Assembly: GCF_001905725.1 (NCBI RefSeq)
Contig: NZ_LIWB01000015.1
Location: 111,083 to 175,082, forward strand
DNA length: 64,000 nt
Reading direction: 5' to 3'
From: Streptomyces sp. CB02400
GTDB taxonomy: Bacteria; Actinomycetota; Actinomycetes; Streptomycetales; Streptomycetaceae
The notes under the pieces are model-generated. The model was not told where the DNA came from. It searched no databases and worked only from the letters and a program-made list of their open reading frames with translations. The translations under genes were made by a program, and so were the position numbers. This document shows, one piece after another, positions 23,321 through 32,170 of this stretch (positions are counted from its first letter, which is position 1; the number at the start of each line of letters is the position of its first letter).

Positions 23321-24706
23321 ATGAGCACCACGGAGCGTCCCAGGATCCTCGTAGTAGGCGGTGGGTACGTAGGCCTGTACGCAGCTCGGCGCATCCAGAA
23401 GAAGATGCGTTACGGCGAGGCGACCGTCACCGTCGTCGACCCGCGGTCGTACATGACCTACCAGCCCTTCCTCCCCGAAGCCGCCGCCGGCAGCATCTCC
23501 CCCCGGCACGTCGTCGTCCCGCTGCGACGCGTGCTTCCCAAGGCGGAGGTCCTCACCGGCCGGGTCACCACCATCGACCAGGACCGCAAGGTCGCCACGA
23601 TCGCCCCGCTGGTCGGCGAGGCGTACGAGCTGCCCTTCGACTACCTGGTGATCGCGCTCGGCGCGGTCTCCCGCACCTTCCCGATCCCCGGCCTCGCCGA
23701 GCAGGGCATCGGCATGAAGGGCATCGAGGAGGCCATCGGCCTGCGCAACCACGTCCTCGAGCAGCTCGACAAGGCCGACTCCACCACGGACGAGGAGATC
23801 CGGCGCAAGGCGCTCACCTTCGTCTTCGTGGGCGGCGGCTTCGCCGGCGCGGAGACCATCGGCGAGGTCGAGGACATGGCCCGCGACGCCGCCAAGTACT
23901 ACAAGAACGTGTCCCGTGAGGACATGCGCTTCGTCCTCGTCGACGCCGCCGACAAGATCCTCCCCGAGGTGGGTCCCAAGCTCGGCAAGTACGGCAAGGA
24001 GCACCTCGAGGGCCGCGGCGTCGAGGTCTACCTGTCCACGTCGATGGACTCCTGCGTCGACGGCCACGTCGTGCTGAAGAACGGCCTCGAGGTCGACTCC
24101 AACACGATCGTGTGGACGGCGGGCGTCAAGCCGAACCCGGCGCTGTCCCGCTTCGGCCTGCCGCTGGGTCCGCGCGGCCACGTCGACACCGAGCCGACGC
24201 TCCAGGTCAAGGGCACCGACTACATCTGGGCCGCGGGCGACAACGCCCAGGTTCCGGACCTCGTGGGCCGCAAGGCCGGCAACGAGAACGCCTGGTGCCC
24301 GCCGAACGCCCAGCACGCGCTGCGCCAGGCCAAGGTCCTCGGCGACAACGTGGTCTCCGGCATGCGGGGCTTCCCGCAGAAGGAGTACAGCCACGCCAAC
24401 AAGGGCGCGGTGGCGGGTCTCGGCCTGCACAAGGGCGTGGCGATGATCGTCATGGGCAAGATGAAGATCAAGCTCAAGGGCCGGCTCGCCTGGTACATGC
24501 ACCGTGGCTACCACGGCATGGCGATGCCGACCTGGAACCGCAAGATCCGCGTCTTCGCCGACTGGACCCTCGGCATGTTCCTCAAGCGTGAGGTCGTGTC
24601 CCTGGGCGCGATCGAGTCGCCGCGCGACGAGTTCTACGAGGCCGCGAAGCCGGCGCCGGCGGCCGCCAAGCAGGAACCGAAGAAGACCGAGGCCAAGGCT
24701 TCCTGA
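23321..24706 (+). CDS. ndh: Type II NADH dehydrogenase (NDH-2)
   Basis: A 461-residue single-subunit NADH:quinone oxidoreductase that feeds electrons into the menaquinone pool without pumping protons. The FAD-binding Rossmann motif is ILVVGGGYVGLYAARRI (9-25), and the NADH-binding one is FVFVGGGFAGAETIGEV near residue 168. IVWTAGVKPNP and YIWAAGDNAQVPD are typical of the family, and a C-terminal amphipathic region attaches it to the membrane. An extra Ala/Pro/Lys tail (AKPAPAAAKQEPKKTEAKAS) follows. The Rex site upstream suggests that expression rises when NADH accumulates. It is a monocistronic unit closed by a hairpin. ATG 23321 gives the usual MSTTERPRILVVGGG start. Confidence 0.96.
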   Translation: MSTTERPRILVVGGGYVGLYAARRIQKKMRYGEATVTVVDPRSYMTYQPFLPEAAAGSISPRHVVVPLRRVLPKAEVLTGRVTTIDQDRKVATIAPLVGEAYELPFDYLVIALGAVSRTFPIPGLAEQGIGMKGIEEAIGLRNHVLEQLDKADSTTDEEIRRKALTFVFVGGGFAGAETIGEVEDMARDAAKYYKNVSREDMRFVLVDAADKILPEVGPKLGKYGKEHLEGRGVEVYLSTSMDSCVDGHVVLKNGLEVDSNTIVWTAGVKPNPALSRFGLPLGPRGHVDTEPTLQVKGTDYIWAAGDNAQVPDLVGRKAGNENAWCPPNAQHALRQAKVLGDNVVSGMRGFPQKEYSHANKGAVAGLGLHKGVAMIVMGKMKIKLKGRLAWYMHRGYHGMAMPTWNRKIRVFADWTLGMFLKREVVSLGAIESPRDEFYEAAKPAPAAAKQEPKKTEAKAS

Positions 24707-24725
24707 CCTCCGGTCACTGAATTGC

Positions 24726-24769
24726 CCGAAGGGGCCGCCTGCCATCCGTGGTGCGGGCGGCCCCTTCGG
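24726..24769 (+). terminator. Terminator after ndh
   Basis: A perfect 14-bp stem (24726-24739 with 24756-24769) and a 16-base loop, starting 20 bases after the ndh stop. The stem core is CCGAAGGGGCCGCC. No T run. Confidence 0.75.
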
Positions 24770-24798
24770 CGTTCCCGAGGGGCCGACGGGGCCCGCCC

Positions 24799-25200
24799 GT
24801 CCGACTCGGTGGGTTGAAAGGTCACCCTCTGGGGTTTCGCCCCAGGCCCCGGTTCCGGCCCGCCCGCCCGTCCGACTCGGTGGGTTGAAAAGCGCCCCTG
24901 GGGCTCCGCCCCAGACCCCGGTTCCGGCCCGCCCGACTCGGTAGGCGAAAGCTTGCCCCAGGACCCTGCTCCCGGCCCCACCCGGGGCTTCGCCCCAGAC
25001 CTCACCGGGGCCCCGCCCCGGCCCCACGGGCCCCGCCCGGGTCCCAGGGAGCAACCCCGTCGGGGTGCGTTCTCGGCTCCCGAGTCGGGTGGTGGGTGGG
25101 CGAAGGGCGAAGGGCGGGGGTCCAGGGGGCGGAGTCCCTGGCGGGGTTTAGGGGGCGGAGCCCAGCAATACCCCCAACCCACCGAGCCGGGCCGACGGAT
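24799..25200. repeat. Imperfect tandem repeat region between ndh and cfa
   Basis: Most of the 657-base gap is repetitive. A unit starting GTCCGACTCGGTGGGTTGAAA occurs at 24799 and again 71 bases later at 24870; each is followed by a run like 'ctggggctccgccccag' and 'ccccggttccggcccgcc'. A third, decayed copy starts near 24932 (CCGACTCGGTAGGCGAAA). The stretch 24960-25200 continues with related G/C-rich phrases. Small frames run through it but look like repeat translation. I see no gene. Bases 25201-25363 should hold the cfa promoter. Confidence 0.65.
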
Positions 25201-25363
25201 GGGCCGGACCCGGGGGCGAAGGGACGGAGCCCACAAGGCCCGCTCCCGCGCGTGCGATCCAGCGTTTTGCCCAGAGATGACGCGCGCCGGGGACTGCGGA
25301 CCCGCCCTCAAGTGTTTACGTAAGGAGGACATTCCGGGATTCCCCGTCACGGAGGTGTACGCC

Positions 25364-26662
25364 ATGCCAGACGCCGCCTCGCGGCTGAAAGGCCACGTCG
25401 AACAGCTGATCAACGCCCCCCTCCCCGTCCGCGTCCGCGCCTGGGACGGCTCACAGGCCGGCCCCCCGGACGCCCCCACCCTGGTCGTACGCAACCGCCG
25501 GGCCCTGCGCCACCTGCTCCGCAAGCCGGGCGAACTCGGCCTCGCCCGCGCCTGGGTGGCCGGCGACCTCGCCGTCGAGGGCGACCTCTACACCGCCCTC
25601 GACCGGCTCGCCGGCCTCGTCTGGGAGCGCGGTGAGGACGCCCGTACCCTCGTCCAGGCCCTGCGCGACCCCGCCTTCCGCTCCGCCGCCCGCGGACTGA
25701 TCGCCCTCGCCGGCCCCCCGCTGCCGCCCGCCCCGCCCCGCGAGGAGGCCCGCCGCCCCCGCCGCGGCCTGCACACCAAGCACAGCGACCGGCGCGCCAT
25801 CAGCCACCACTACGACGTCGGCAACGACTTCTACGAGATCGTCCTCGGCCCGTCCATGGTGTACTCCTGCGCCTACTGGCCCGCCCCGCCCCCGCGAGGC
25901 ACCCTCGAACAGGCCCAGCACGACAAACTCGAACTCGTCGCCCGCAAACTCGCCTTGGAACCAGGTCAGCGCCTGCTGGACGTCGGCTGCGGCTGGGGGG
26001 CCATGGCCATCCACGCCGCCCGCGACCACGGCGTGGACGTCGTCGGCGTCACCCTCTCCCACGAACAGGCCGCCTACGCCCGTAAGCGCGTCGCCGACGA
26101 GGGCATGACCGACCGCGTCGAGATCCGCGTACAGGACTACCGGGACGTCACGGACGGCCCGTACGACGCGATCTCCTCCATCGGCATGGCCGAACACGTC
26201 GGATCCGAGCGCTACCTGGAGTACGCCACCGCCCTGCACCGCCTCCTCAAGCCGGGCGGACGGCTGCTGAACCACCAGATCGCGCGCCGCCCGCAGCGGG
26301 ACGAGACGTCGTACCGGGTGGACTCCTTCATCGACGCCTACGTCTTCCCCGACGGCGAACTCGCCCCGCTGGGCACCACGGTGTCCCTGCTGGAACGTTC
26401 CGGTTTCGAGGTGCGCGACGTCGAGTCGATCCGCGAGCACTACGCGCTCACCCTGCGCCGCTGGGTGGCGAACCTGGAGGCCGACTGGGCCCGCGCGGTG
26501 TCGCTCGCCGGTCCGGGACGGGCCCGCGTCTGGCTGCTGTACATGGCCGCGTCCGCCCTCGCCTTCGAACGCAACCGCATCGGCGTCAACCAGGTCCTCG
26601 CCGTCAGGACCCCCGAGTCCGGCGCCTCCGCCCTCCCCCTGCGCACCCGCACCTGGAACTGA
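25364..26662 (+). CDS. cfa: Cyclopropane-fatty-acyl-phospholipid synthase family methyltransferase
   Basis: A 432-residue SAM-dependent enzyme that adds a methylene bridge, or a methyl, to unsaturated acyl chains of membrane phospholipids. The N-terminal 130 residues are the lipid-binding region (RLKGHVEQLINAPLPVRVRA). The catalytic part starts at SDRRAISHHYDVGNDFYEIV, then VYSCAYW, the SAM motif LLDVGCGWGAMAIHAARDHG, GVTLSHEQAAYARKR, and SIGMAEHVGSERYLEY. The C-terminal LEADWARAV and FERNRIGVNQVLAV are typical. ATG 25364 is preceded by GGAGG 8 bases upstream. A second AAGGAGG at 25322 has no usable start nearby. It converges on the ABC permease, and a hairpin separates them. Confidence 0.95.
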   Translation: MPDAASRLKGHVEQLINAPLPVRVRAWDGSQAGPPDAPTLVVRNRRALRHLLRKPGELGLARAWVAGDLAVEGDLYTALDRLAGLVWERGEDARTLVQALRDPAFRSAARGLIALAGPPLPPAPPREEARRPRRGLHTKHSDRRAISHHYDVGNDFYEIVLGPSMVYSCAYWPAPPPRGTLEQAQHDKLELVARKLALEPGQRLLDVGCGWGAMAIHAARDHGVDVVGVTLSHEQAAYARKRVADEGMTDRVEIRVQDYRDVTDGPYDAISSIGMAEHVGSERYLEYATALHRLLKPGGRLLNHQIARRPQRDETSYRVDSFIDAYVFPDGELAPLGTTVSLLERSGFEVRDVESIREHYALTLRRWVANLEADWARAVSLAGPGRARVWLLYMAASALAFERNRIGVNQVLAVRTPESGASALPLRTRTWN

Positions 26663-26677
26663 TCCGCACACGACGAA

Positions 26678-26707
26678 GGGCCCCGCTCCACCACCGGAAC
26701 GGGGCCC
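26678..26707. terminator. Hairpin between convergent cfa and the ABC permease
   Basis: GGGCCCCGCTCC pairs with GGAACGGGGCCC (one mismatch) around a 6-base loop. It lies 15 bases after the cfa stop and 24 bases past the permease stop, so it can end both transcripts. Confidence 0.75.
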
Positions 26708-26731
26708 GCGTCACAGCCGTGGCCGTGGCTC

Positions 26732-29260
26732 CTACTCGGCCTTGATCGCCTGCAGCATGTTCAGCCGGGCCGCCCGCCGCGCCGGCCACAGCGCCGCCAG
26801 CACACCCACCACCGCGGCCAGCAGCAGGAAGACCCCCATCCGGGCCCACGGCAGGACCAGTTCGTACGTCGCCATCCTCGACCCCACCAGCTCACCGGCC
26901 GCCCAGCCGAAGAACACGCCCAGACCGAGGCCGAGCACCGCGCCGAACAGCGAGATCACCAGGGACTCCAGCCGGACCATCCGCTTGATGCCCGTGCGGT
27001 CCAGGCCGATCGCCCGCAGCATGCCGATCTCCTGGGAGCGCTCGAACACCGACATCGCCAGCGTGTTGACGACACCGAGGACCGCCACGATCACCGCCAT
27101 CGCCAGCAGGCCGTAGACCATGTTCAGGATCAGGGTGAACATCTTCGCGATCTCGTTGGAGAGGTCCTGCTTGTCCTGGACCTTGATCGCGGGGTTGGTG
27201 CCGAGGGCCTTCTCCAGGGAGTCCTTCACCGCGTCGGACGTACCGTCGGCGGTCTTCACCATGACCATCATGTCGGCCGGTTCCGCCTCGTGCGGATCGA
27301 GGGTCGCGGTGTCGATCATGATGCCGCGGATCATCTCGTTGGCCTGGTAGACACCGGAGACCGTGAGCTTCTGCTTCTCGCCGTCCGCGTAGGCGACGGT
27401 GAAGTCCGAACCGGCCTTCCAGCCGTACGACTTCGCGGTGTCCTCGTCCACGGCGACCCGGGTGCCGCCGACCTCGAAGGCGCCCTGCACCACCGGGAAG
27501 TCGGTCAGCTCGTCGAACGTGGCGCCGTTCACGCCGGTCAGGTACTCGGTCTCGCCGTCGATGCGGGCGTCCGCGTTGCGCATCGGACTGGTGGCGGTGA
27601 CGCCACCGGCCTGCTTCAGCTTCTTCTCGACGTCCGGCGACAGCGGGTGGCCGTTCGCCATGGACACCATGTAGTCCGCCTCGATCGCGGAGGCCGCCAT
27701 CTTGTCGATGGACTTCTGCAGGCTGCCGGCCATCACCGTCATCCCGGTGATCAGGGTCAGCCCGATCATCAGCGCGGACGCGGTGGCGGCGGTACGGCGC
27801 GGGTTGCGCACCGAGTTCTGCCGGGCCAGCTTCCCGGAGACCCCGAAGACGCGCAGCACCGGCGCCGCGGCGGCGATCAGCGGGCGGGACAGCAGCGGGG
27901 TCAGGACGAAGACGCCGATGATCAGCAGGACGGCGCCGAGACCCATCGGGGCCTGGCCGTCGGAGCCTTCCATCGTCGTGGCCGCGAGGACCACCGCGAC
28001 ACCGGCCGCCGAGAACAGCGCGCCCAGCGTGTTGCGCAGCACCAGCGACTTGGTGGTCGCCGCGGCGTGCACCGAGCTCATCGCCGCCACCGGCGGGATC
28101 TTCGCGGCCCGGCGGCCGGGCAGCCACGCGGCGAGCATGGTCACCAGGATGCCGACCGCGAACGCGGAGCCGACCGTGCCCGGGCTGATCACCAGGGGTC
28201 CGTCGGGCATGGGCGCGTCCAGCGTCCCCATCAGGGAGCGCAGCCCCGCGCCGATGCCGACACCGGCGACGAGTCCGGCGACGGCGGCGACCGCGCCGAC
28301 CACGAACGCCTCGATCAGCACCGACCGCGTGACCTGACGCCGGGAGGCGCCGACCGCGCGCATCAGGGCCAGCTCCTTGGTGCGCTGGGCGATCAGCATG
28401 GTGAAGGTGTTGGCGATGATGAACGTACCGACGAACAGCGAGATCCCGGCGAACACCAGCAGGCCCTGCTTCAGGCCGCTCATCGAGGAGGCGATCGCCT
28501 CCGCCTGGTCGTCGGCGAGCTTCGTGCCCGTCGTGGTCTCCACGACGTCGGACGGCAGCGCCTTCTCCAGCTGGGCCCGCAGCGCGGTGTCGCTGACACC
28601 GTCCTTCGCCTTGACGGCGATCTCGTCGAAGGTGCCCGGCTTGCCGAACAGCTTCTGCGCGGTCGCCGTGTCGAACAGGGTGAGGCTGCCGCCGGCCGCG
28701 ACATTGCCGTCGTCGGTGGTGAAGACGCCGGTGATCTCCGGCTCCAGGACGGGCCCGTCGACCGACATCCGCACGGTGTCACCGACCTTGTAGCCGGCCC
28801 GCTTCGCGGTCTCGGAGTCGATGAGGACCTCGCCCTCGCCCTTCGGCGCGTGCCCGCTGACCAGCGGGTACCGGGGGTCCTCGGTGCCCCAGTAGTTGCC
28901 GCCCTGCGACTGGAAGCCGTCGCCGATCAGCTTGCCGTCCTTGTCGGCGATCGCGGTGAAGCCCTGGACGGTGCCGATGGCCTGCGCGGCGCCGGGCACG
29001 GCGGCGCTGTCGTCGACCAGTTCGCGGGTCAGCTCCCGGTACTCGCCGACCTTGTCGCCCTCCGCCTCCTTCCACTTGGGCGTGACGGCGACGTCGACGT
29101 GGTCGAATCCCTTGGCGGACTGCTTCTGCAGGGCGTCGGAGAGGCTGTTGGTGAAGACCAGGGTCCCCGACACGAAGGCCACGCCGAGCATCACGGCGAG
29201 CACGGTCATCAGGAGCCGGGCCTTGTGCGCGAGCACATTGCGCAAGGCGGTACGGAACAT
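26732..29260 (-). CDS. ABC transporter permease with two FtsX/MacB modules
   Basis: An 842-residue permease built as a tandem of two FtsX-like units, each a membrane helix, a large extracytoplasmic domain and three more helices. The first unit starts MFRTALRNVLAHKARLLMTV and has its signature at QRTKELALMRAVGASRRQVT (near 290). The second starts after LARQNSVRNPRRTAATASAL (near 475) and ends with ERSQEIGMLRAIGLDRTGIK and three helices. Such permeases with a LolD-type ATPase export antimicrobial peptides or lipids, or act in mechanotransmission; the substrate is unknown. The ATPase gene at 29323 lies 62 bases upstream on the same strand. The C-terminus is very like the fragment at 1-362. Confidence 0.94.
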   Translation of the reverse strand: MFRTALRNVLAHKARLLMTVLAVMLGVAFVSGTLVFTNSLSDALQKQSAKGFDHVDVAVTPKWKEAEGDKVGEYRELTRELVDDSAAVPGAAQAIGTVQGFTAIADKDGKLIGDGFQSQGGNYWGTEDPRYPLVSGHAPKGEGEVLIDSETAKRAGYKVGDTVRMSVDGPVLEPEITGVFTTDDGNVAAGGSLTLFDTATAQKLFGKPGTFDEIAVKAKDGVSDTALRAQLEKALPSDVVETTTGTKLADDQAEAIASSMSGLKQGLLVFAGISLFVGTFIIANTFTMLIAQRTKELALMRAVGASRRQVTRSVLIEAFVVGAVAAVAGLVAGVGIGAGLRSLMGTLDAPMPDGPLVISPGTVGSAFAVGILVTMLAAWLPGRRAAKIPPVAAMSSVHAAATTKSLVLRNTLGALFSAAGVAVVLAATTMEGSDGQAPMGLGAVLLIIGVFVLTPLLSRPLIAAAAPVLRVFGVSGKLARQNSVRNPRRTAATASALMIGLTLITGMTVMAGSLQKSIDKMAASAIEADYMVSMANGHPLSPDVEKKLKQAGGVTATSPMRNADARIDGETEYLTGVNGATFDELTDFPVVQGAFEVGGTRVAVDEDTAKSYGWKAGSDFTVAYADGEKQKLTVSGVYQANEMIRGIMIDTATLDPHEAEPADMMVMVKTADGTSDAVKDSLEKALGTNPAIKVQDKQDLSNEIAKMFTLILNMVYGLLAMAVIVAVLGVVNTLAMSVFERSQEIGMLRAIGLDRTGIKRMVRLESLVISLFGAVLGLGLGVFFGWAAGELVGSRMATYELVLPWARMGVFLLLAAVVGVLAALWPARRAARLNMLQAIKAE

Positions 29261-29322
29261 GGGAGTCTTCTCGAGTCCAGACGTACGGAGGAGGGGGGCG
29301 GGCCGGGGAGCGGGCGGGGGTG

Positions 29323-30093
29323 TCAGCTGGTGCGGCCCTTGGCGTCGAACCGCTTCATGCGGTCGAGCACCGAGTCGGCCGTCGGCCCGTGCACCTCGTC
29401 CACGATCCGGCCGTCCGCGAGGAAGACGACGCGGTCCGCGTAGGCGGCGGCGACCGGGTCGTGCGTCACCATGACCACCGTCTGCCCCAGCTCGCGCACG
29501 GAGTTGCGCAGGAAGCCCAGCACCTCGGCGCCGGAACGGGAGTCGAGGTTTCCGGTGGGCTCGTCACCGAAGATGATGTCCGGCTTGGACGCCAGCGCCC
29601 GCGCCACGGCGACCCGCTGCTGCTGACCGCCGGAGAGCTGCGAGGGCCGGTGGCTCAGCCGGTCCGCAAGGCCGACCATCCGGATCACGGTGTCCAGCCA
29701 CTCCTTGTCCGGCTTGCGGCCCGCGATGTCCATCGGGAGGGTGATGTTCTCCAGCGCGGACAGCGTCGGCAGCAGGTTGAACGCCTGGAAGATGAAGCCG
29801 ATCTTGTCCCGGCGCAACTTGGTGAGCTGCTTGTCCTTCAGCGAGCCCAGCTCGGTCTCACCGATGCGCACGGAACCGGAGGAGAAGGTGTCGAGGCCGG
29901 CCACGCAGTGCATCAGCGTGGACTTGCCGGACCCGGACGGGCCCATGATCGCGGTGAACTCGGCCTGCCGGAAGGCGACGGAGACCCTGTCCAGGGCGAC
30001 CACCTGGGTCTCGCCCTGGCCGTAGATCTTCGAAAGCTCCGTGGCGCGCGCGGCCACGGCGGTGGTCCGGTCGGCGAGGGGTGCGGTGGTCAC
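29323..30093 (-). CDS. ABC transporter ATP-binding protein (MacB/LolD type)
   Basis: A 256-residue nucleotide-binding subunit. After a short N-terminal extension it shows LSKIYGQGETQVVALDRVSV, Walker A IMGPSGSGKSTLMHCVAG, Q-loop FIFQAFNLLPTLSALENI, signature LSGGQQQRVAVARALASKPD, Walker B IIFGDEPTGNLDS and the switch His in VVMVTHDPVAAAYADR. It powers the permease encoded next (26732-29260), and the two form one operon. ATG 30093 is used. The gap upstream (30094-30484) is shared with the divergently read bldA tRNA gene. Confidence 0.95.
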   Translation of the reverse strand: MTTAPLADRTTAVAARATELSKIYGQGETQVVALDRVSVAFRQAEFTAIMGPSGSGKSTLMHCVAGLDTFSSGSVRIGETELGSLKDKQLTKLRRDKIGFIFQAFNLLPTLSALENITLPMDIAGRKPDKEWLDTVIRMVGLADRLSHRPSQLSGGQQQRVAVARALASKPDIIFGDEPTGNLDSRSGAEVLGFLRNSVRELGQTVVMVTHDPVAAAYADRVVFLADGRIVDEVHGPTADSVLDRMKRFDAKGRTS

Positions 30094-30484
30094 GGGATGG
30101 ACGCTCCTGTCGGGACGGTGTGTTCTCGGGGACGTCGTCCATCGTTCCGCCGCTTCGCCGCCGTGTAGTCACCCGCTGCTCCGGTTCCGGGGGGCGACTC
30201 GGGAGGGACCACCGGGCGCGGTGTCATACCTGGGGATGAGGGCGGCCCCTGAGCCGGGGGCGCGCGGGAACGGGTGGAGCGCCCTTGTTCGGACGGTGAA
30301 ATTCCGTCATTCCGCGTGCGTGACGGAACGTCACACGCAAGGCTGTTGGCACGTGCTGACGGCGAGTTCGCGGTGCTGATGCACCCTCAGGCGCCAATAA
30401 AATAAGACAAGATCGGCTCATCCCGCCGCTGTCGACGGGAGGGCCACCGATAGGCTCGGAACCGCGAAGCGGAGCCCACGGCCT
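30094..30484. other. 391-base gap between the ABC ATPase gene and bldA
   Basis: No coding region is convincing here. The ABC operon promoter should lie near 30094-30200. Close to bldA, TAGGCT at 30451-30456 fits the Streptomyces -10 pattern TAGRRT in five of six positions and would start RNA about 20 bases before the tRNA; I see no matching -35. A less G/C-rich patch, CCAATAAAATAAGAC, lies at 30394-30408. Confidence 0.4.
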
Positions 30485-30571
30485 GCCCGGATGGTGGAAT
30501 GCAGACACGGCGAGCTTAAACCTCGCTGCCCCTGAGCGGGCGTGCCGGTTCAAGTCCGGCTCCGGGCACCA
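30485..30571 (+). tRNA. bldA: tRNA-Leu(UAA), the bldA tRNA
   Basis: An 87-base class II tRNA with encoded CCA. The 7-bp acceptor stem is GCCCGGA / TCCGGGC. The anticodon arm is GCGAG-CTTAAAC-CTCGC, so the anticodon is UAA, reading UUA. A long variable arm (TGCCCCTGAGCGGGCG) is typical of leucine tRNAs. The T arm is GCCGG-TTCAAGT-CCGGC. In Streptomyces this is the only tRNA for the rare codon UUA and is called bldA; loss of it blocks aerial growth and much antibiotic production, mostly through genes such as adpA. Its position after the ABC operon and before an RCC1-like gene fits my recall of S. coelicolor. Two genes in this window contain TTA codons (5477-6280 and 13362-15611). Confidence 0.97.
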
Positions 30572-30790
30572 CCACGTATGCCGCTCCTACGCGCCGGCCG
30601 CGAACCCGGCGCTCCCGGCCTCCGCGCATCACCTGCGCGGCCCCCCCCGGTGACCGGATACCCACGCCTGATCGTGAGTGCGCGTACTCAGGTGCCGTGG
30701 GGGAGGTTGAGCAGGAACGCGCATGCCGGCCGGGGCGGCCGGTCGGCACCGTTGGGGGCGAGGGGTTCGCTTCGTCGACGGGGGAGTCGT

Positions 30791-31972
30791 ATGGCCGCCG
30801 GGTTCTGGTCGCGGGTGGTGGCCGCCGGGGCCGCCGTGGTGTCGCTGGCCGGGTGCGGCAAGGCGGATCTGGCCGTGCTCCGGGCGCCGGGGTGTCCGGA
30901 GGGGGCCTCCGCGCGGCCCGAGCGGCAGCAGGAGCGGCCGTCCGGGACGGTGTGGGCCTGGGCCCCGCTCTTCCAGGCTCCCGAGGGCACACCCCGGGAG
31001 GGCGCGGTGCCCGGGCTGAGCGACGTGGTGTCGATCGCGGACAGCGGCTACAGCATGGTCGCCGTGCGCGGTGACGGCACCGTGTGGTCGTACGGCACCA
31101 ACGTCGCCGGTTCCCTCGGGCACGGATCGCGTGAGCGCCACTACCTGGCCGAGCCCCGCCGGGTGACCGGGATCGGCCCCGCGCACGCGGTGTACGGCAG
31201 CGGGGAGACCTTCTACGTGGTGCTGCGGGACGGCACCGTGAGGGCGTGGGGCTCGGACCGGTTCCTGGTCAGGGGCGGGAAGCGGGAGGGGCACGACGGG
31301 GTCACCACCCCCGAGCGGGTGCCCGGGGCGAAGGGCGTGGCCGCCATGGGGCCGGGCCCGCTCAACGCCTTCGCGCTGCGCGGCGACGGCCGGGTCCTCG
31401 GCTGGGGCATCAACCTCACCGACGTCCTGGGTGACCGCGACAGCACCCGGCTGACGACGATCGACGGGGTGAAGGGCGTCGTCGACGTGGCCTCGGCCGG
31501 CGGCGCCGTGGTCGCCGCGACGGCGGACGGCCGGGTCTGCGCCTGGGGCGGCAACGCCCACGGACTGCTGGGCGTCGAGCCGCGCGGCGGCCAGTCGGGG
31601 CGGCCCGTGCTCGTGCGGGGTCTGAGGGACGTCGTCCAGGTGGCCGGCGGGTCGGACGTGGCCTACGCCCTCGACCGGGACGGCACCGTACGGGCCTGGG
31701 GGCGGGGCGCGAGCGGCGCCCTCGGCGACGGGGACCGCTCGGACCACACCTCCGCGCGACCGGTCCGGGTGAACGGACTGCCGGAGATCCGCCGGATCGC
31801 GGCCCACGGGTTCACCGGGTACGCCATCGACACCTCCGGCGGGCTGTGGGCCTGGGGCTCCGGACTGCCCCTCGGCGAGCACGCCCCGCGGACCGCCCGG
31901 CCGGTGCGCGTCCCGCTGCCCGGGCCCGCCCTGGACGTCTCCGGCCACCACGCGATCGTCGGGACGGGGTGA
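30791..31972 (+). CDS. Lipoprotein with RCC1-type beta-propeller repeats
   Basis: A 393-residue exported protein. The signal sequence carries lipobox SLAGC (Cys22). The rest is built of about six RCC1 (regulator of chromosome condensation) units of roughly 50 residues, each with a phrase like DGTVWSYGTNVAGSLGHG, DGTVRAWGSDRFL, DGRVLGWGINLTDVLGDR, DGRVCAWGGNAHGLLG, DGTVRAWGRGASGALGDG and GGLWAWGSGLPLG. RCC1 repeats fold as a beta-propeller that binds proteins or chromatin in eukaryotes; bacterial secreted versions are poorly understood. It probably sits on the outer face of the membrane as a binding scaffold. ATG 30791 follows GGGGGAG. It starts 219 bases after bldA. Confidence 0.88.
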   Translation: MAAGFWSRVVAAGAAVVSLAGCGKADLAVLRAPGCPEGASARPERQQERPSGTVWAWAPLFQAPEGTPREGAVPGLSDVVSIADSGYSMVAVRGDGTVWSYGTNVAGSLGHGSRERHYLAEPRRVTGIGPAHAVYGSGETFYVVLRDGTVRAWGSDRFLVRGGKREGHDGVTTPERVPGAKGVAAMGPGPLNAFALRGDGRVLGWGINLTDVLGDRDSTRLTTIDGVKGVVDVASAGGAVVAATADGRVCAWGGNAHGLLGVEPRGGQSGRPVLVRGLRDVVQVAGGSDVAYALDRDGTVRAWGRGASGALGDGDRSDHTSARPVRVNGLPEIRRIAAHGFTGYAIDTSGGLWAWGSGLPLGEHAPRTARPVRVPLPGPALDVSGHHAIVGTG

Positions 31973-32170
31973 ACGGATGATCTCCGGCCGGTTCCGGGGA
32001 GGTACCGGCTCGGTCATGGTTCGGTGCCCCACGGTGAAGGGAATCACCCGGCCGCGTAGCGTGTTGCGCAGCACAACGAGGGAAAGATCCTCCCCAAGCA
32101 TTAGGGTCATTCCTTTGCCTACCTATTACTCTTGAGCCAAGGCCGCGCCGTGTGGCCATGGAGGAGTGAA

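Noticed and set aside
23040..23324. A 94-codon frame between the Ppx/GppA gene and ndh
   Set aside because: It runs through the Rex-like operator region, has an unlikely composition, no ribosome site and no recognisable product.
24713..25323. Several frames through the ndh-cfa gap
   Set aside because: They read translated tandem repeats (Pro/Arg/Gly-rich) and do not resemble proteins.
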